Source: Mesostigma viride
Lineage: Eukaryota; Streptophyta; Mesostigmatophyceae; Mesostigmatales; Mesostigmataceae
Assembly: GCA_009746045.1 (NCBI GenBank)
Contig: RPFO01000256.1
Coordinates: forward strand, 1,292,966-1,354,965
DNA: 62,000 nucleotides
Direction: 5' to 3'
Under the pieces are notes generated by a model. That model was given only the letters and a program-made list of their open reading frames with translations. It had not been told where the DNA came from and did no database searches. Shown here piece after piece: positions 28,420 to 41,138 of this stretch. Numbering within the stretch: the first letter of the stretch is position 1; each line of letters begins with the position of its first letter. A program made the position numbers and the translations under genes.

Positions 28420-29451
28420 TCAGAGTGAAGGGGGGGACGACGTCGTCAGTGGCACTAGGCAGCCCTCCTGCAAGGCGGGGACTTGGTAGTCCGCGGCCGA
28501 GGAGGGGGGCGCTGGCGGCGGCGGGGGTCCGGCGACCCCGAGGCGGGCGGCCGTCTCGGGGTGAAGCGGCGGGGGGGGGGCGCGAGCCCCACCGGTCAAG
28601 GAAACATTGTGGGCCAACCAGCGGTCAAGGCTTACCGGCGCCGTGCCGTCCCCCGTGTGCTCCACCGGGGTGCGCTGCCGCCGGCCGCCGAGCCGGTCGA
28701 GGTGGTACCACATGTCCTTGCCCTGGTTGCGAGCCTGGCAGGCCTTGGCATCCGCGATGCACTGGGCCGCCTCCGCGTCCTGAGCGTGCTCGTAGGCCTC
28801 CACAAGGGCGGCCTTGAGCAATGGTTTCTGCAGCGGGTCCCGGTTACGCTTGAGGCGGTGCCGGGCGGCCAAGACCTTGGGGTCCTGGCGGTAGAGCGGG
28901 CCGGGGCGGCGGCGGGGCATGACCGGCAGGTGCCGGGCCGCCAGCAACGGGGCACGGGCCGCAAAGCCCGCAAAAATGGCTGCGTTGGGGGCACCATTGT
29001 CCAGCTCGTCGACGTCCGCCCGGGCGTCCAGGGCCGACAGGTACTTCCGTCGGCACCAGTTCCGCTCGTGCTCGGCGTCCGTCCAGTCCTCAGGATCTCC
29101 CTTGACCGGACGTAGAGCAGACCAGTCGGGGCGGACCACTGGGGCGCGGCGCGCGGGGACGTGGAACCGGAGCCGAAGGGTCGCGCGCACCAACCGGTGG
29201 TCAGAGCACACCGTCGGCGTGTCAAACACTCGGGTGTCCAGGACCGAGGTGCACCTGGACTGCCGTACCACCACGTAGTCCAGACAGGCCTGACGGCCGT
29301 TAGGACCACGAAAAGTGACCAAGTCCTGTGAGGGACGTTGGAAGTGGCAGTTGACAGCAACCATCCCGCTATCCCGCAAAAAGGCAGAAAACAGGGGAGT
29401 GTTGTCGTTAGCAGTAGTGTCAGCAGGCGCAAAGCGGCTGCCAGCAGTGCC
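28420..29451 (-). CDS. LINE ORF2, C-terminal half of the AP-like endonuclease and linker
   Basis: Reading from the Copia insertion point, the frame opens in phase with the endonuclease half at 45489. It continues AGSRFAPADTTANDN..., then ACLDYVVVRQSR and TVCSDHRLVRATL. LDYVV and SDH are the last two catalytic blocks of LINE apurinic-type endonucleases. A Pro-rich linker leads toward the RT. The printed stop at 28420 results from the G7 run just before it. Confidence 0.8.
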   Translation of the reverse strand, partial: GTAGSRFAPADTTANDNTPLFSAFLRDSGMVAVNCHFQRPSQDLVTFRGPNGRQACLDYVVVRQSRCTSVLDTRVFDTPTVCSDHRLVRATLRLRFHVPARRAPVVRPDWSALRPVKGDPEDWTDAEHERNWCRRKYLSALDARADVDELDNGAPNAAIFAGFAARAPLLAARHLPVMPRRRPGPLYRQDPKVLAARHRLKRNRDPLQKPLLKAALVEAYEHAQDAEAAQCIADAKACQARNQGKDMWYHLDRLGGRRQRTPVEHTGDGTAPVSLDRWLAHNVSLTGGARAPPPPLHPETAARLGVAGPPPPPAPPSSAADYQVPALQEGCLVPLTTSSPPSL

Positions 29452-29925
29452 AGTTAGTCTCCATGCTCTGCTGTAGACTAAGTCTCAAAGGCATTGTGAA
29501 TCCAACGCATGAATAAGCCTTGTAAACCTACGTTGGTATGTGAATATAAATACCACGTGGGCTATGCAGATAGGAATGCTAGTCGAGTCGCATACGTTTC
29601 CCTAGATAGGTACTTTGGGTACTGAGGTACGTGACAGATGTCAGTACCCAGTATACGTAGTGTCCTGTCATTGGACGGTACTAGAGTATCCTAGATAGGG
29701 ACCGTACTGCAGCGTGCATTGATCTGTGACCGCACGATGCAGTGACTAGACGGCTACCTGTCATCGTGTGGCCTCGGGCCAACGGTCTGCACCCAACGGT
29801 CACTGGCGGCGCAGCCGGTGAGAGGAACGTTGATAAAGGGTAAACCTATTTTCTAATGAACCAAGCATTCATTGCTCATTGCATTCACTGTGTCTTCAAG
29901 CAATATATCCCACCGCATTCTAACT
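29452..29925 (+). repeat. Left LTR of the Copia-like element
   Basis: 474 bp, differing from the right LTR at three positions seen by eye (all in the first 70 bp). TATAAATA at 29545-29552 is a likely promoter. Terminal hexamers are AGTTAG and CTAACT. Confidence 0.9.
29545..29552 (+). promoter_or_regulatory. TATA box in the left LTR
   Basis: TATAAATA, followed by ACCACGTGG (an E-box/G-box-like palindrome). The same pair is in the right LTR at 45103-45110. Position near the middle-left of the LTR fits a U3 promoter. Confidence 0.5.
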
Positions 29926-29943
29926 TGAATTTTATTTGCTACC

Positions 29944-31580
29944 ATGGCTATCACGAACAAGAATGTCGCTAAGAAGCTTTCCTACAACGAGGATGATGAT
30001 GGGCAGGATAGGCGGATGCCCAGAGACAACAACAAGAAGCCGGCTGGCGATGTGGCCATTTCCAAGAAAAAGAAAAAGAACAAAAAGACTCACAATGGTT
30101 GCCAGGACGAGGGGACGGCGGCTGCAAAGCCGACCGACCTACCCCCCTCCCCTGCGAGGCCGGAGGCCGAGACGGCTCCCCCCGGGGAGACCGGCTTACC
30201 CTCGACTCCGGCGGCCGCCCCAGCCGCAACCACGGCTGGCGCGGCCATGGCTGCGGAGACCTCGGTGGTAAACCCCACTGAGGCTCCACAGTCCGGCCCC
30301 ACGTTGCCATCTCTTCGGGAGCGTCTGCCCCGTCAGACGGCCTCGGTGGCACCGGACGGGACGATTACCTTTCGTCCCGCCACATCAAACCTCAATGTCC
30401 CTTTCGCCCAGGGACACAACCACTTTGAGCTACAGTTTGGGCGACCCTCTGCATCCCTTCTTCGCAAGAAGAAGGAAATGGAGAGCATTAAACTCGCACG
30501 GGTGGTGCGTAAACCTGTGGAACCCATCGGCGGACAACCAATGTCCGACGATGAGGTATCCGACACTGCCAGTCTCCCCGATGGGGAGACTGAGATCAAT
30601 CTTACCCCAGCGCTCCTGGCGGTCGAGCAGGCCGCGCTGGTGGCAAATGAAGAACGCCGAGCGAGGCAGCGGGACCGAGAGGTCCGCCGAGAGGCGGCTT
30701 TTCGGCTCGCCGCTAAGCGGCAAGAATATGAGGAGGAGGCCGCCCGTCGTCTGGCCACCCACCAGGCGATGGCGGACGCGTACCGCGAGGCCACTCAGCG
30801 GTTACGTGACCTCCTCAAAAATGCTGACTATCCCATGGACTATGCGGATAGTCAAGACCTGGCCGAGCTTGCTCGGTCAGCACACTTTAAAACCATGTCA
30901 ACCCTAACCCAAGCCAGGGTTACGGAGGCCATCTTGGCCAAACATGGGGTGGTAGCTGAAGAAGCCCCCCCGCTGGAAACCACCAGCAAGAAACCCTCTC
31001 CTCCCCAACCATTGCAGTACAAGGAGGGACTGCTGGCCCTGGGCTCGGGGAAGGGCAAAGAGGCGGACTGTCCTGTCCGGCCTGCTATGATTATGGGAGA
31101 CCCACTCCCTGACATACCCGAGGATGAGGCTGCCTTTCAGGCAGCCCTCCGGGAGCATGAGGTACGCAAGGAGATGAAGCGTCTCATGCGGGAGGAAGCC
31201 AGGAGGAGAGCGGAGGCAGACACCACTGCCCGCCCCTCCACCGATGGGGCTGGACCCAGTGGGGTTACCCGGACACCCCCGGGCTCCCCCCGGGCCACCA
31301 CGACCCCCCCTCCCCCTCCCCCACCACCCCAGGTTCGCCCTGTGGGTTGGGGCCCCCTCCCCAACCAGGGGGGGTGGCCAGGACCCCAGGAGGCCCTGGG
31401 GGGAGGTGCAGAGGTGCCCCAGGCACCCAACCGGCCTGCTGAAGCCCCCCCAAGGAGCGGGGATGTCCTGGAACAGCTCGCCATTCTCCAGGCTCAGCTG
31501 GCCTCGTTGCAAGACCAGCAGTTAACAGCTAACCAGCTGCAAACTGTCGAGGGCCTGCGCGCCCTGATGTCGCGGTATGA
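29944..31580 (+). CDS. Copia-like element gag, 5' part (split by CACTA element)
   Basis: The frame starts with a Lys-rich N-terminus (SKKKKKNKKTHNG at about residues 40-52). Ala/Pro-rich segments follow, then a charged helical region (EERRARQRDREVRREAAFRL...) and Pro-rich stretches. It runs through QLQTVEGLRALMSRY to the CACTA junction. The printed ORF goes on nine codons into the transposon before stopping at 31608. Across the insert, with one GA removed, the codon GAG is restored and the frame continues at 39956. No conserved gag fold is obvious in this half, and its length (about 546 codons) is unusual for Copia gag. Confidence 0.7.
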
Positions 31581-31616
31581 CACTAAGCGATTTTTCTACG
31601 CGTCGTAAAGGTATAC

Positions 31617-32440
31617 GAGTTGTTAACGTTGCGGAAACGAAAAAGTACATTAAAAGTATACCGTTTCGACAGGTGCACTTTAACGTACGCGGGCTGGATC
31701 TGATTTTGTGGTTGCAACGTTTGTTTGTACTGAAAAGATACGGCACATCCGTATCCCTAGCGAGAATTTTTTCGTGCCTGACACTAGCTGTTCGTGTCCT
31801 GAACAATTTTCTGAACTTCACGGAGACGTTCAAAGTGTGTAACGCTTTTGTTGTTACGACTCGTTAACGAAACAAAAAGTGTTTAGTTCGTAGCCAACTA
31901 GGTCCCAGATACGGCGCTTGGAGTCATGTCTTGTGTGTGGTTCGTATTTTTTTCGTCCAAGATACTTGTAAGATATATAATATGTTCTTGTCCGTATGAC
32001 TTAGAGGCAGGTGTACTGTCATCGCATCTTGCAGGTGTACCAGTACTGGCTGCAATTTGTAGTTTTTAAGGTTCAGGATAATCAACGCATCCGTTTAACG
32101 TATACTGATCGCCCACAACAACAACAACGAGGGTGCAACATGCAGCCTTTTCTAGAAATATTCGATGCATTGGGACTTGGGCGTTTTTAGGGGGACGAGT
32201 AATTTACAACGTGCGTGAGTCACGCCACGGAAGGGTACACGCCATGATGAAATCCGCACCTTGCGCGAGAACGGGTTATCAGCGCAAGTGGGGACATTTG
32301 AGTCTGGGCGAGGGGGGCATTCTGTTTATCGATCAATGTCGATGCTATCAGGGTTTACACATCCTCGTGAATAGAATTTTATGTCCACGCAGGCTTTAGC
32401 CATTCGATCCTATTAGGGTTATTTCACAATCTCGTGAATA
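31617..32440. other. Left subterminal region of the CACTA element
   Basis: Contains AACGTA/TACGTT-type motifs, GATACGGCACATCCGTATCC (an inverted repeat at about 31738-31757) and AAAAGTATAC, mirrored in the right subterminal region. No coding signal. Confidence 0.5.
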
Positions 32441-32447
32441 GAATATC

Positions 32448-32497
32448 ATTTCCACGCAGGCTTTCGCCATTCGAATGGTGAAAGCCTGCGTGGAAAT
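32448..32497. repeat. 50-nt near-perfect palindrome
   Basis: The arms begin ATTTCCACGCAGGCTTTC and their complement closes at 32497. They are 24 nt each with one mismatch and a 2-nt centre. A related direct copy (TCCACGCAGGCTTTAGCC) lies just upstream, at about 32382-32399. It would form a long hairpin in single strand. Confidence 0.6.
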
Positions 32498-32499
32498 GA

Positions 32500-35400
32500 A
32501 ATCCCCACCTCGCGCCAGGTGGACAGTTCGCGCTGAATCTTCCGATGGAACAACCGCAGAGCTACACTTATAGGATTGGGAAAATTCAGGTGGAAAAATA
32601 CTGCCTTCTTGGTCGTCAGTGCCAGATGAGTAATCGCTTATCATATTTCCATTTTATACTCATGGCCGGGCAGTCTGCGCCAGCCCAAGCATCCAGATTT
32701 GGTACGGGATGTCCGCTGATGCGTTTGCTGGGAATGCGGACGCGTTTATAGGTAATCTTTGAACGCAGCATCTACTGGTAATCATAAACGATGCGTGCAT
32801 GATGCGGCTATGGCGACTATGCCTGTAAAGCAATGGTATGTGTGAGATATGAGGGTCCCGGCCATTGGAATCCGGTCAGGACGTGAACGAGCCAGGTACG
32901 GCGACGTGTTTGCGTGTCCTTTGCAGCGGATTACGTCTCCCATGCATTATATTTGACGAGATTTTTTGTGCACCTTTCAGCAAGCTTCCATGCCTGCTGT
33001 AAAAAGCGGTATTAGCCCTGAAAGTGACCAGTTTATGGCATTTCTTTGGAGCATATCATTTCGTTAGTGCAGGTAGGCAACATGTTTGTATTCCAGCACC
33101 TTTGGCAAACTTTTTTAGCTTGTTATAATGCATTCTTGTATTGCATGTCATAGTTGGCTGTTTACGCGCGCGTAACCCACACACGTATATGAGCACCTTA
33201 TATAGGTCTAATGGGTTATCCGGGTGGTCTGACCCAAGGAAACCACCATTGGACTATCCAACTAAGTTGTCCAATGTTGATATTGAGATTCCCTACCCTA
33301 CCTGGGAAGTTAGGGGGGGTAGACTTTTCCTTGGGGAAAAAAGATCGTCTTTTGCATGGCCAACTTTGAGTAGAGCTATCATCCAAATGCTTTGATAAAG
33401 CCAAGGTATTATTGCATATAATCTGAAAGCCCTTGAAGTGTAGATACTCCTAGCATCTTGGTTGGGGGTATTTGGAGTTTGGCGAAAATCCTGCGTCGTT
33501 TTCACTTGCTTAAGCACGTTCAGTTGCTACGTCATGGAAGCATCACTTTTTTTTTCAGTGATTATTGCCAGTTTGCCACCAAGCCTTTCGCGTACAGTTG
33601 CGACCTTGTGTACACAGCTACCACGTACTTGGTGTGAACTGCCAGCTGTCAGGTCGTGCAGCTCATTACCACAGGGCACAAAACACTTCACATACTTCTT
33701 AAGGGGACTCGCACGCCCAAAAGCCTGAAAAACTGACTTTAATGAATATCAGTTCCAATGCACTTGGGAACCATCTAGTGATGATTGAGTACCATAAATA
33801 TGATGTTTGGGCATTCATGCCACCACTTGTTGGGGGTACTACCCCCAACCACGCACCGGTGGCGAGCTAAAAATAGAAAAAGACGCTATTTATGAGATAT
33901 TTTGCCCAAGACAAACCACATTTCCAAATGACCTGCCCATACATTCCTGCAAAGTTCCCCCACTTCTAAAAAATCTGGGCTATTCACATGGTCAAAATAA
34001 TCACATTTGTTTGAGTTATTAATTTCCCCGCAAAATCGGTACTTTTTTGAGCAAAAAAATAAAATAAAATCATCAACACATCGAATGGGGTCATCCATAC
34101 ATGCGAAATTCCACTGAGTGGGGGGAAACACAACCCCAAAGTTTGAGCTCATTCTGACAAGCGTAGCTCAAGTTATTGATTTTCCTGTGATGCCACCTGG
34201 GTAGACGCTAAAAGACAATTGAGCTAGTGCTGAGCCAAAATGACATCTGTTTTGCTACCCTAGACACCCAAAAACATGCCCACTTTGATCACGGAGTGTG
34301 AGGAGGATGTCCGGAGCGTCATACGCCCCACCCCTCCATCGGCACAGCCAGCCTTGTGAGTCTACCCTTAACAACAAGGCTGGTAGGACGACACGCCTGA
34401 GCAGCATATGTAATGCCTATCTCAGGCTAATAATGTGTGATTTTGTGCCAACAACCAAGTTGTTCCACCCAACAACACATCTTCAACACATCTTCAACAA
34501 AACCCTCTTCCAAAATGCCCAACAAGCCGGACACGTGGAGGACCACACACGCAGTATATAAAGAGAAAATAAGCTGACTTTTTATCCAGCCAACCTGTGG
34601 CTAGCTGCTCTGGTTAGCATGACAAAGGCTATCATTTACTCAGTGGGAAAGGTGAAGAGACCATTGGAACAACCTATCTGACGCATGTGCCACCAAAGCA
34701 TTGTGTCCCGCAAAATGCACACTGCCTCCTTTCTAACAAGCACGAGCCACTTTCTTTAGGAGACAGGTGCCAGCTCGTCAGTGTCTGCAGCTGGGGGAAT
34801 GATGCCGCTGCTTAGGAAGACCGCGTGAATTTCCTCGAACACAACTGTCTATTAAGCAAAAGAAATTTCAGAGAAGCATGGAAATAAAAGCATTACACCT
34901 TCCCGACAGGTTGCGGGCCACGCGCTGCAGAAAGCCAGCCACGTCACAGACGAACTTGCTAAAAGACATCCAGGAATCCAGCGATGCAGCGCCAGGACCC
35001 GCAACTTCCTGGCAGCATCTGGCCGGAAAGAAGGCAAAAAGCTTACGCTCAACGAGCTAAGAAAGCAGGAAAACGCTAGATTAAGACGTTTAATACAAGA
35101 ACGTACCATAACGGGCATCTATTCGTGCCCAGGCGGACAAGAAAGGCCACCCTTTCATGGAGAGGTTGGGCGCGCATCGCGCAGGCCTAATGTTATCTTA
35201 CCGCAAAATGACGGGAAAGGTAAAGATAACAGCGGGAATTTTTACGGCTTTAGAAACGTCATTAAACTAGCTTTCCTTACGACCATCAAAACTGGCAACA
35301 ATCGACAATCACACCGGCAGGCATCCATTATACTTTATTCATCCCGACAGAAATTCAGGCCGGACCCCCCCTGCCGATGGCAAAGAAAAAAAGCCCGCGA

Positions 35401-35600
35401 CATTATAGTTCGCAACCATCCCACCATACATTAGAATCAGTAACTAATTTTCTCCAACAATCGAGCATTGTTTCTGCTTTCCGCGGGCCAGATTTGTCAC
35501 GTTTCGCCTAAAAGCAGTCGCCATGGCCACTTCCGCAAGGGGTGCGCGCACCGTGCACCCACTTTTCACGGTACGGAGGGTACCGCGGAATTTTTTTGGC
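32500..35600. other. CACTA interior without recognisable genes
   Basis: Only short frames (under 90 codons) with no motifs. Small inverted repeats occur, for example AGCCTTGT...ACAAGGCT near 34350-34383 and GGGGGTAGT/ACTACCCCC near 33834-33846. Composition is AT-richer than the viral block. Confidence 0.45.
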
Positions 35601-35627
35601 GCGGAAAATATTCGCCGCGCCGAGTCC

Positions 35628-35935
35628 CCTTAAACTCTTGAAAACGTTATGGATACTTTTACCAAATTCTTGCCATGGCAAGTACAATAAGCGCCGGACC
35701 GCTCCAAGTCCTTTTCAAACTCTTGAAAACTTTAGGCATACTTTTGCCTAATTCTTGCCATAGCTAGTACAGCTATGTACACTGGTAGTACAACAAGCTC
35801 CTGACCGCGGGCATATCAGTCAGTCAGTTTAAAGTCGCTATCTAGCTATATATTTGGAATAAACGTACACCTATTTATCTGGAAAAAAAGTCGCTATCTA
35901 GTCCCACAGCTGAAAGTCGCTATCTGGATTCTGGG
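35628..35935. repeat. Two short repeat families inside the CACTA element
   Basis: A ~97-bp unit starting AAACTCTTGAAAAC and containing ATTCTTGCCAT is present twice (about 35632 and 35729). It is followed by three copies of AAAGTCGCTATCT (about 35831, 35888 and 35912). Non-coding. Confidence 0.6.
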
Positions 35936-36975
35936 CACAGTGCAACGCACGTACGGTATAGTTGTGTATCACCTGCGGTATTGGTGTGTACGTGCATGCA
36001 GCCCGGCCCGGCATCGTGCCGTCGCCGTGCCGACAACGTTTTCTCGAACAACTAGAATTTGAATTTTAGGGACTGGAGCGGCTGGCACGCTAGCGGCACG
36101 ACCAACGGAACAAGAGAACCGAGAAACTGTGGCCGCCAGGTGGATAAAGGTTTCAGGGCGCATGCGTTTGAGGCTAGCCAGAACCGAATGCGAGGTTTTT
36201 CTTTATCAAACCGATGTATATCAACGTGGCCAGAATTCTTTTCCAGTTGCGGGGTCGTATGTCGCCAATTTGTTGTTGGGCCGGGCACTTTAATCGTGAT
36301 TGCAAGAAGTCAGTTCACGACGCCGTTAGCGTGGCATTTACGTACAGCAATTCATCGTTCGGCTTCTTTATCCTATCGGCAACTCCTCACGACGTGTGAG
36401 CGTGAGTCGGTTGCTGTGTGGATGGACACTTTCTGGGAAAGTAGGTCACTAGAGTGCCAATTTCACCGATCGCAAAACATTTACCCAGTTTGGGCAGATA
36501 GACCTGGCTAAACACGAGGGCGAGCGGAAGTAATTGTTGATGCATAGCCATCTGCTTCCTGCGCTTTGTAATTGTAATGAATTGTTCGCAAATTGGCGTC
36601 TCTAGCGGTTACTCCTCTGTGCACAGCTGGCGACCAAGAAGACTTCATTGGCAGCCGGGCTGCGGATGCGCGTCGTTGGAATATTAGCAACGTTAACATG
36701 TTTGCTGCGTTTTTTGTGAAGCTTGTCTAGCCAACTACATTTGGGAGACTTGGCAAGGTTGCCTCCAATCGTTGAAGTCACAACCTGGGTGTCAATTCAC
36801 GTTTACTAGCCACGGTCATAGTAACATTTTAATGGCATTTGTCCCAGTTTCAACATTGGTTTTCATTCTGCTCTGATGGAGTTAAGGGCCTAGCTCCGTG
36901 GTTTTGTGTCATTGTAGCAGTTTAGTCGCCTGCTAACGTAGTGAATCTTCCATCCCACCCCCACCCGCACTTCTC

Positions 36976-37200
<225 letters not shown>

Positions 37201-37289
37201 TATATATCCCCCTTCCCACCCCCCGCTCTCTTGTCCCTCCCGCACCCCTCGTCTCTCTTTCCCTTTCCCTTGGCTGTTGAGAAGGACTG

Positions 37290-37400
37290 GGGTGAAAACT
37301 CCAGACCGCTGGTGGCTGCCTTCAAGCAGGAAGTTTCAAGGATCAACAAGTTTTTGTGAGCTGTCTGATATGGTCACTGCTGCGACAAAGGTGAGTTATC
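37290..37400 (+). other. Exon-like segment with splice-donor-like end
   Basis: Around 37277-37366 one frame reads VEKDWGENSRPLVAAFKQEV, and after a frame change reads ELSDMVTAATK, ending at AAG|GTGAGT (37390). Such a donor-like sequence after coding-like codons suggests a decayed exon, perhaps of a transposase or a captured host gene. No family recognised; low confidence. Confidence 0.2.
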
Positions 37401-37934
37401 TCGTTTTTCATGCAATTTTTTGTTGTAGCTAGGTAAGCCGGCCATTTTGTACTCCCCTTTCTTTTGCTCTCACGATTTATTCTTGTTGTGGTTTATATGG
37501 TCCCGTTAAGTGGCATGCATTATCATTATCCACATTAGTGCGAGAAACCATCCGCAGTGTTGTAGCTTGCATCTACAACAACAGTTTTTGCTGACGCCAC
37601 CACTGCTATTACCAACATTAAGTCATTCTTGCTTTTTTCTAAGCACTCTTTTTCCTCTTAGGCGGTTGGTTGGGATACCAGCCACCCTTGCACGCATAAA
37701 TTCAAGCACCGGGTGCATGTGAAAACACAACCAAGGCAAGAATGTCCCCCTATCGCAATATCCCACCCACGCAACGCACCCAATGCAGCAAGAATGGGAC
37801 CACCTTGTTGCCATGAGCTCTAGCACCGTTGCCACCCCTAGCTTTCTACTGTTCTTGTCCATCCTTATTTACAAGGGCTGCTTCGCTTGCATTTCTGGCT
37901 CAGTGCCAGTTTGCACTTGCAAGCTTGCTAAGAC

Positions 37935-38340
37935 AAGAATGCAGCTTGCAAAGGGCAAGGGCAACCACCCGGGTAAGAGCAAAGGCAACCGCACGAGCAA
38001 AGGAAAGGGAAACTGGAAGAGCAAGCACAAGGCCAAGGAAAGGACAAAGGCACTTGTGCTTGCCAAAAGGGCAGGCTCAAAGGAAAGGACAAGGGCAAGC
38101 GCAGGGGCAGGCACAAGGGAAGCGGATAAGGGCAAGGGCAGGCGCAAGGGAAAGAGATAAGGACAAGTTTAGCACGAGGGAACGGACAAGGGCAAGGGCA
38201 GGCACAAGGGAAAAGATGAAGACAAGGGCAGGCACTAGGGAAAGGATGAGGGCAACGGCAAACACTGGGGATCAATAGGGGCAAGGGCAGATGCTAGGGT
38301 AACAGTTAGGGCAAAGGCAGGCACAAGAGAAAAATAAGGG
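37935..38340. repeat. GGGCAAGGGCA-type minisatellite
   Basis: Irregular units such as GGCACAAGGGAAAGG and GACAAGGGCAAGGGCA recur through about 400 bp. Lys/Arg/Gly-rich frames over it are products of the repeat. Confidence 0.75.
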
Positions 38341-38589
38341 GCCGTGCAGTATAAGTGGAAATGCGGGTGGCGACATGGGCTTCGATCGGGCCTGCTGATG
38401 CAAATGCAGATTTCAACTGCAGTGACAAACACAAGCGTAGACATAGGCAACGACAAATTCCTTGCATGCGTGCCTTGCTCTTCACCGGCTGGCTCGTTTG
38501 CTAGTTGTCTAACAGTTTCTACTGATAAACATCACTTGCCATTGTAAGGTCTGCCTTGCTGTCGTGCTAGTGGGTAGCAGGGTGATCGT

Positions 38590-38810
38590 GCTTGTTCCTT
38601 GTCAAGGAAGGGATGCATGTGGAGTAGGTGGGTGGGTGTGCTTGTTCCTTGCCAAGGGAGGGATGCACAAAGGTTTAGATAGGTGCACGTGCTTGTTTCT
38701 TGTCAAGGGAGGGACGCACAAAGGGTAGGTGGGGGCACATGGTTGTGCCTCGTCAAGGGCGGGATGCACGAAGGGTAGGTGGGGGCATGTGGTTGGTCCT
38801 TGTCTTTTCA
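38590..38810. repeat. ~58-bp tandem repeat
   Basis: About four units with CTTGTCAAGGGAGGGATGCACAAAGGGTAGGTGGG as the core (written here as alternating CTTGTCAAGG, GAGGGATGCAC and AGGTGGGGGCA). They decay toward the left. Non-coding. Confidence 0.65.
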
Positions 38811-38884
38811 CCGCCCAAGAGATGGCGATGTAGCATGCATTATACATTTATTCGTGCATTAAAAATCACTTTCCTTACAAGCGG

Positions 38885-39235
38885 CCTTTGCCGACTCCAT
38901 CTGCCGTTGCCATTTCTCCGTATTGCTTTGTCCGGACACGGTTTTTGTGTCGCAGGTCTTCCCCCGTAAAGGCACAAGCTGCCTGCGCGCGGAATTCTGT
39001 GCAGACACCTCGGTTTCCAACACGACGGCTTTCCGCACATATCGAGCTCTGGATGTACAACATCTTCTTCCCCCGGCGCACTTGCTCCCGGATGGAGCTT
39101 CTGTGCGGTGCCGACATCCCCGGAGCTGTCCTAAGCACCGCATGGAAACAGTATTTCAAGCCACGAAGAGAAGCCACGAGTTTGATATTGACTTGATATT
39201 GTCGTCAGAAGACTTTATATGCTCTTTTCTGTGAA
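38885..39235 (+). other. Coding-like segment of uncertain origin in the CACTA element
   Basis: One plus frame (38923-39234) reads GTSCLRAEFCADTSVSN and later HEFDIDLILSSEDFICSFL before a stop, with fairly even codon use. The complementary strand is also open, so the call is weak. It could be the last exon of a decayed gene. No motif recognised. Confidence 0.2.
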
Positions 39236-39504
39236 GGCGTTGGATTTTTGTGTATGACATGTAATCCTGCTTGTAATAATGAAATGTTTTGTGAAATAGA
39301 AACTTGTCTTGCATGAGCCTTGCTGCAAACGCCATTCATTTTTTTTTTCCCCGGGTAAATGTGTGTTAGGGGTTAGGTTGACCGAAATGATAAGTGAAAG
39401 TCTAATCAGTGCTGCAATTTAGAACGACATAGCGACATGATTGTAGGACCGGTAGTGAACGCGAGAAGCGTAGTCAACCTGCTTCCGGCTGTGATCCGTT
39501 AACT

Positions 39505-39770
39505 GTGCACTTGATGGATCTTTGACAAATCCGTTGCCGCATCCGCGCCGTAATTTAAAACGTATCGTATCACTTTATATCGGGATCCTCAACGTGGACT
39601 GAACAAATCCATGACAAATCCGTTCCCGTATCTGTGTCGTAACTTAAAACTTAACGTATCACAATACAAAAGATCTTCAACTTGTACCTGACGGATCGTT
39701 GGCAGATCCGTTGCCGTATCCGTGTCGTATTTAATAACGGTACGTACAACATTACCAAAAGATCTTACGC
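39505..39770. repeat. Right subterminal triplicated repeat of the CACTA element
   Basis: Three diverged ~85-bp units each contain AAATCCGTTGCCG or a close variant and a CGTAATTTAAAACGTATC-like stretch. Subterminal repeats of this type are the usual transposase-binding sites in CACTA elements. Confidence 0.6.
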
Positions 39771-39955
39771 AAGATACGACATGGCTACGACCAAACCTAC
39801 GTAAAGTAAATTTGTACGCCAAAGCTACGTTAAAGTATCCAAAACGTAAGCCTACGTTGACGCATACAGATAGTAAAAGTATACTTTCGTATTAGTATAC
39901 TTTGCGTGTCTAGTTAAGTATACTTTTACGACGCGTAGGAAAATCGCTTAGTGGA

Positions 39956-41138
39956 GCGGGGGACCATCAACCTGGACCCCACCCGCCTGCAACAAGCAAC
40001 CGACGTCTTCTTGAGGGCCAACCCCCCTCTCTCAGGTGTGTTTAACCCTCATAAAAAGGAATCCAAAATCAATATTGCTGGCTTGCCTGAGGGTCACACT
40101 GTTGAACAAGCTAAGCAATTTGTCTTTGCTCTGGAGTATGGGATGGAAGGTCTTAACCTTAGACATCAGTTTAAGGCTCTCAGGGCCTCCTCCACATTCC
40201 ATCAATCATCTCCTGCAATTAGAGCATTGATTCAAACCTATCAGGAACGCACCCTGACACCTGAAGCAGCCATTGAACAGTGGCCTACCTTTATCACTGA
40301 TCTGAAACAGCTAGTGCTTACCAATAACCACATGGAAGCAGTAGAACGTTTCAACTGGCTTGCTGCATATAAGGTGAACAAGAATAACCTCTCTGGGGAT
40401 GCAAAAACATACAGGGTAATGATTGAGAAAGACCTTGAGCTTCTCAAGCTCCAACCAAGGTATCTCATCCACACCTGGCTAACAAAAGCTAATTTGCAAC
40501 CTTCTGTCCTGGCTACCCTGCTTACAGGCCTCAAGTCCCTCTGGGACAACTTCAGAGCTGCCATGCTCTATATCGAGGAGGCAGTGGACCCCCTGGGTAC
40601 TGGCAACCCAGGCCCAGGACCCCAAGGTCCAGGGTGTCCAAGGCCACAAACGCAAGGGGCAGGCCAGCCAGGGGGGGCACCCAAGACCCACAAGTCCTCC
40701 CACCAAGGGGGCAGTGGCTCTCAGGGGCGTGGCAACACGTGGCACCGTGTGCCCCTGCATGGCAACCCCAACAACAACAACAACAACAACAACAGGTCCC
40801 AGCAGGGCAACAACAGGTCCCAGCAGGGCAATAACAACAACAGGTCCCAACAGGGCCAAAACAACAACAACAACAGGTCCCAGCAGGGCCAGAACCGGTC
40901 CCAGCAGGGAAACAACAACAACAACAACAACAACAACCAACCTGGAAACCCTGGCATAAGGTGCCTGAGGTGCTTCCAGAGGGCATGCACGGAACAACTG
41001 CCCCAACAACGACTCCCTGCACACAACGTGGATCTCTGCCCGGGTTGCTGGCACGCACGTCATCCCCTGGGACCTCCAGGCAGCCGTGCAACAGGCTCGC
41101 TACCAAAAAATGTGAGTTCTCTCACCTTATTACTCTGA
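39956..41138 (+). CDS. Copia-like element gag, 3' part with Asn/Gln-rich and zinc-type end
   Basis: The frame continues from gag 5' part: INLDPTRLQQATDVF, then a helical core (FVFALEYGMEGLNLRHQFK...) typical of gag capsid regions. Gly/Pro-rich sequence and several N(n)RSQQG repeats (about 40768-40940) follow. The end is a Cys cluster, CLRCFQRAC...DLCPGC. The repeat is built from CAACAA and AGGTCCCAGCAGGG units. The frame overlaps the pol open frame by 23 nt (41116-41138), and pol is in the +1 frame. Confidence 0.75.

Noticed and set aside
36245-36320. Zinc-knuckle-like CCWAGHFNRDC in the CACTA element
   Set aside because: The first Cys of the C-x2-C pair is missing, the frame is short and no gag context surrounds it.
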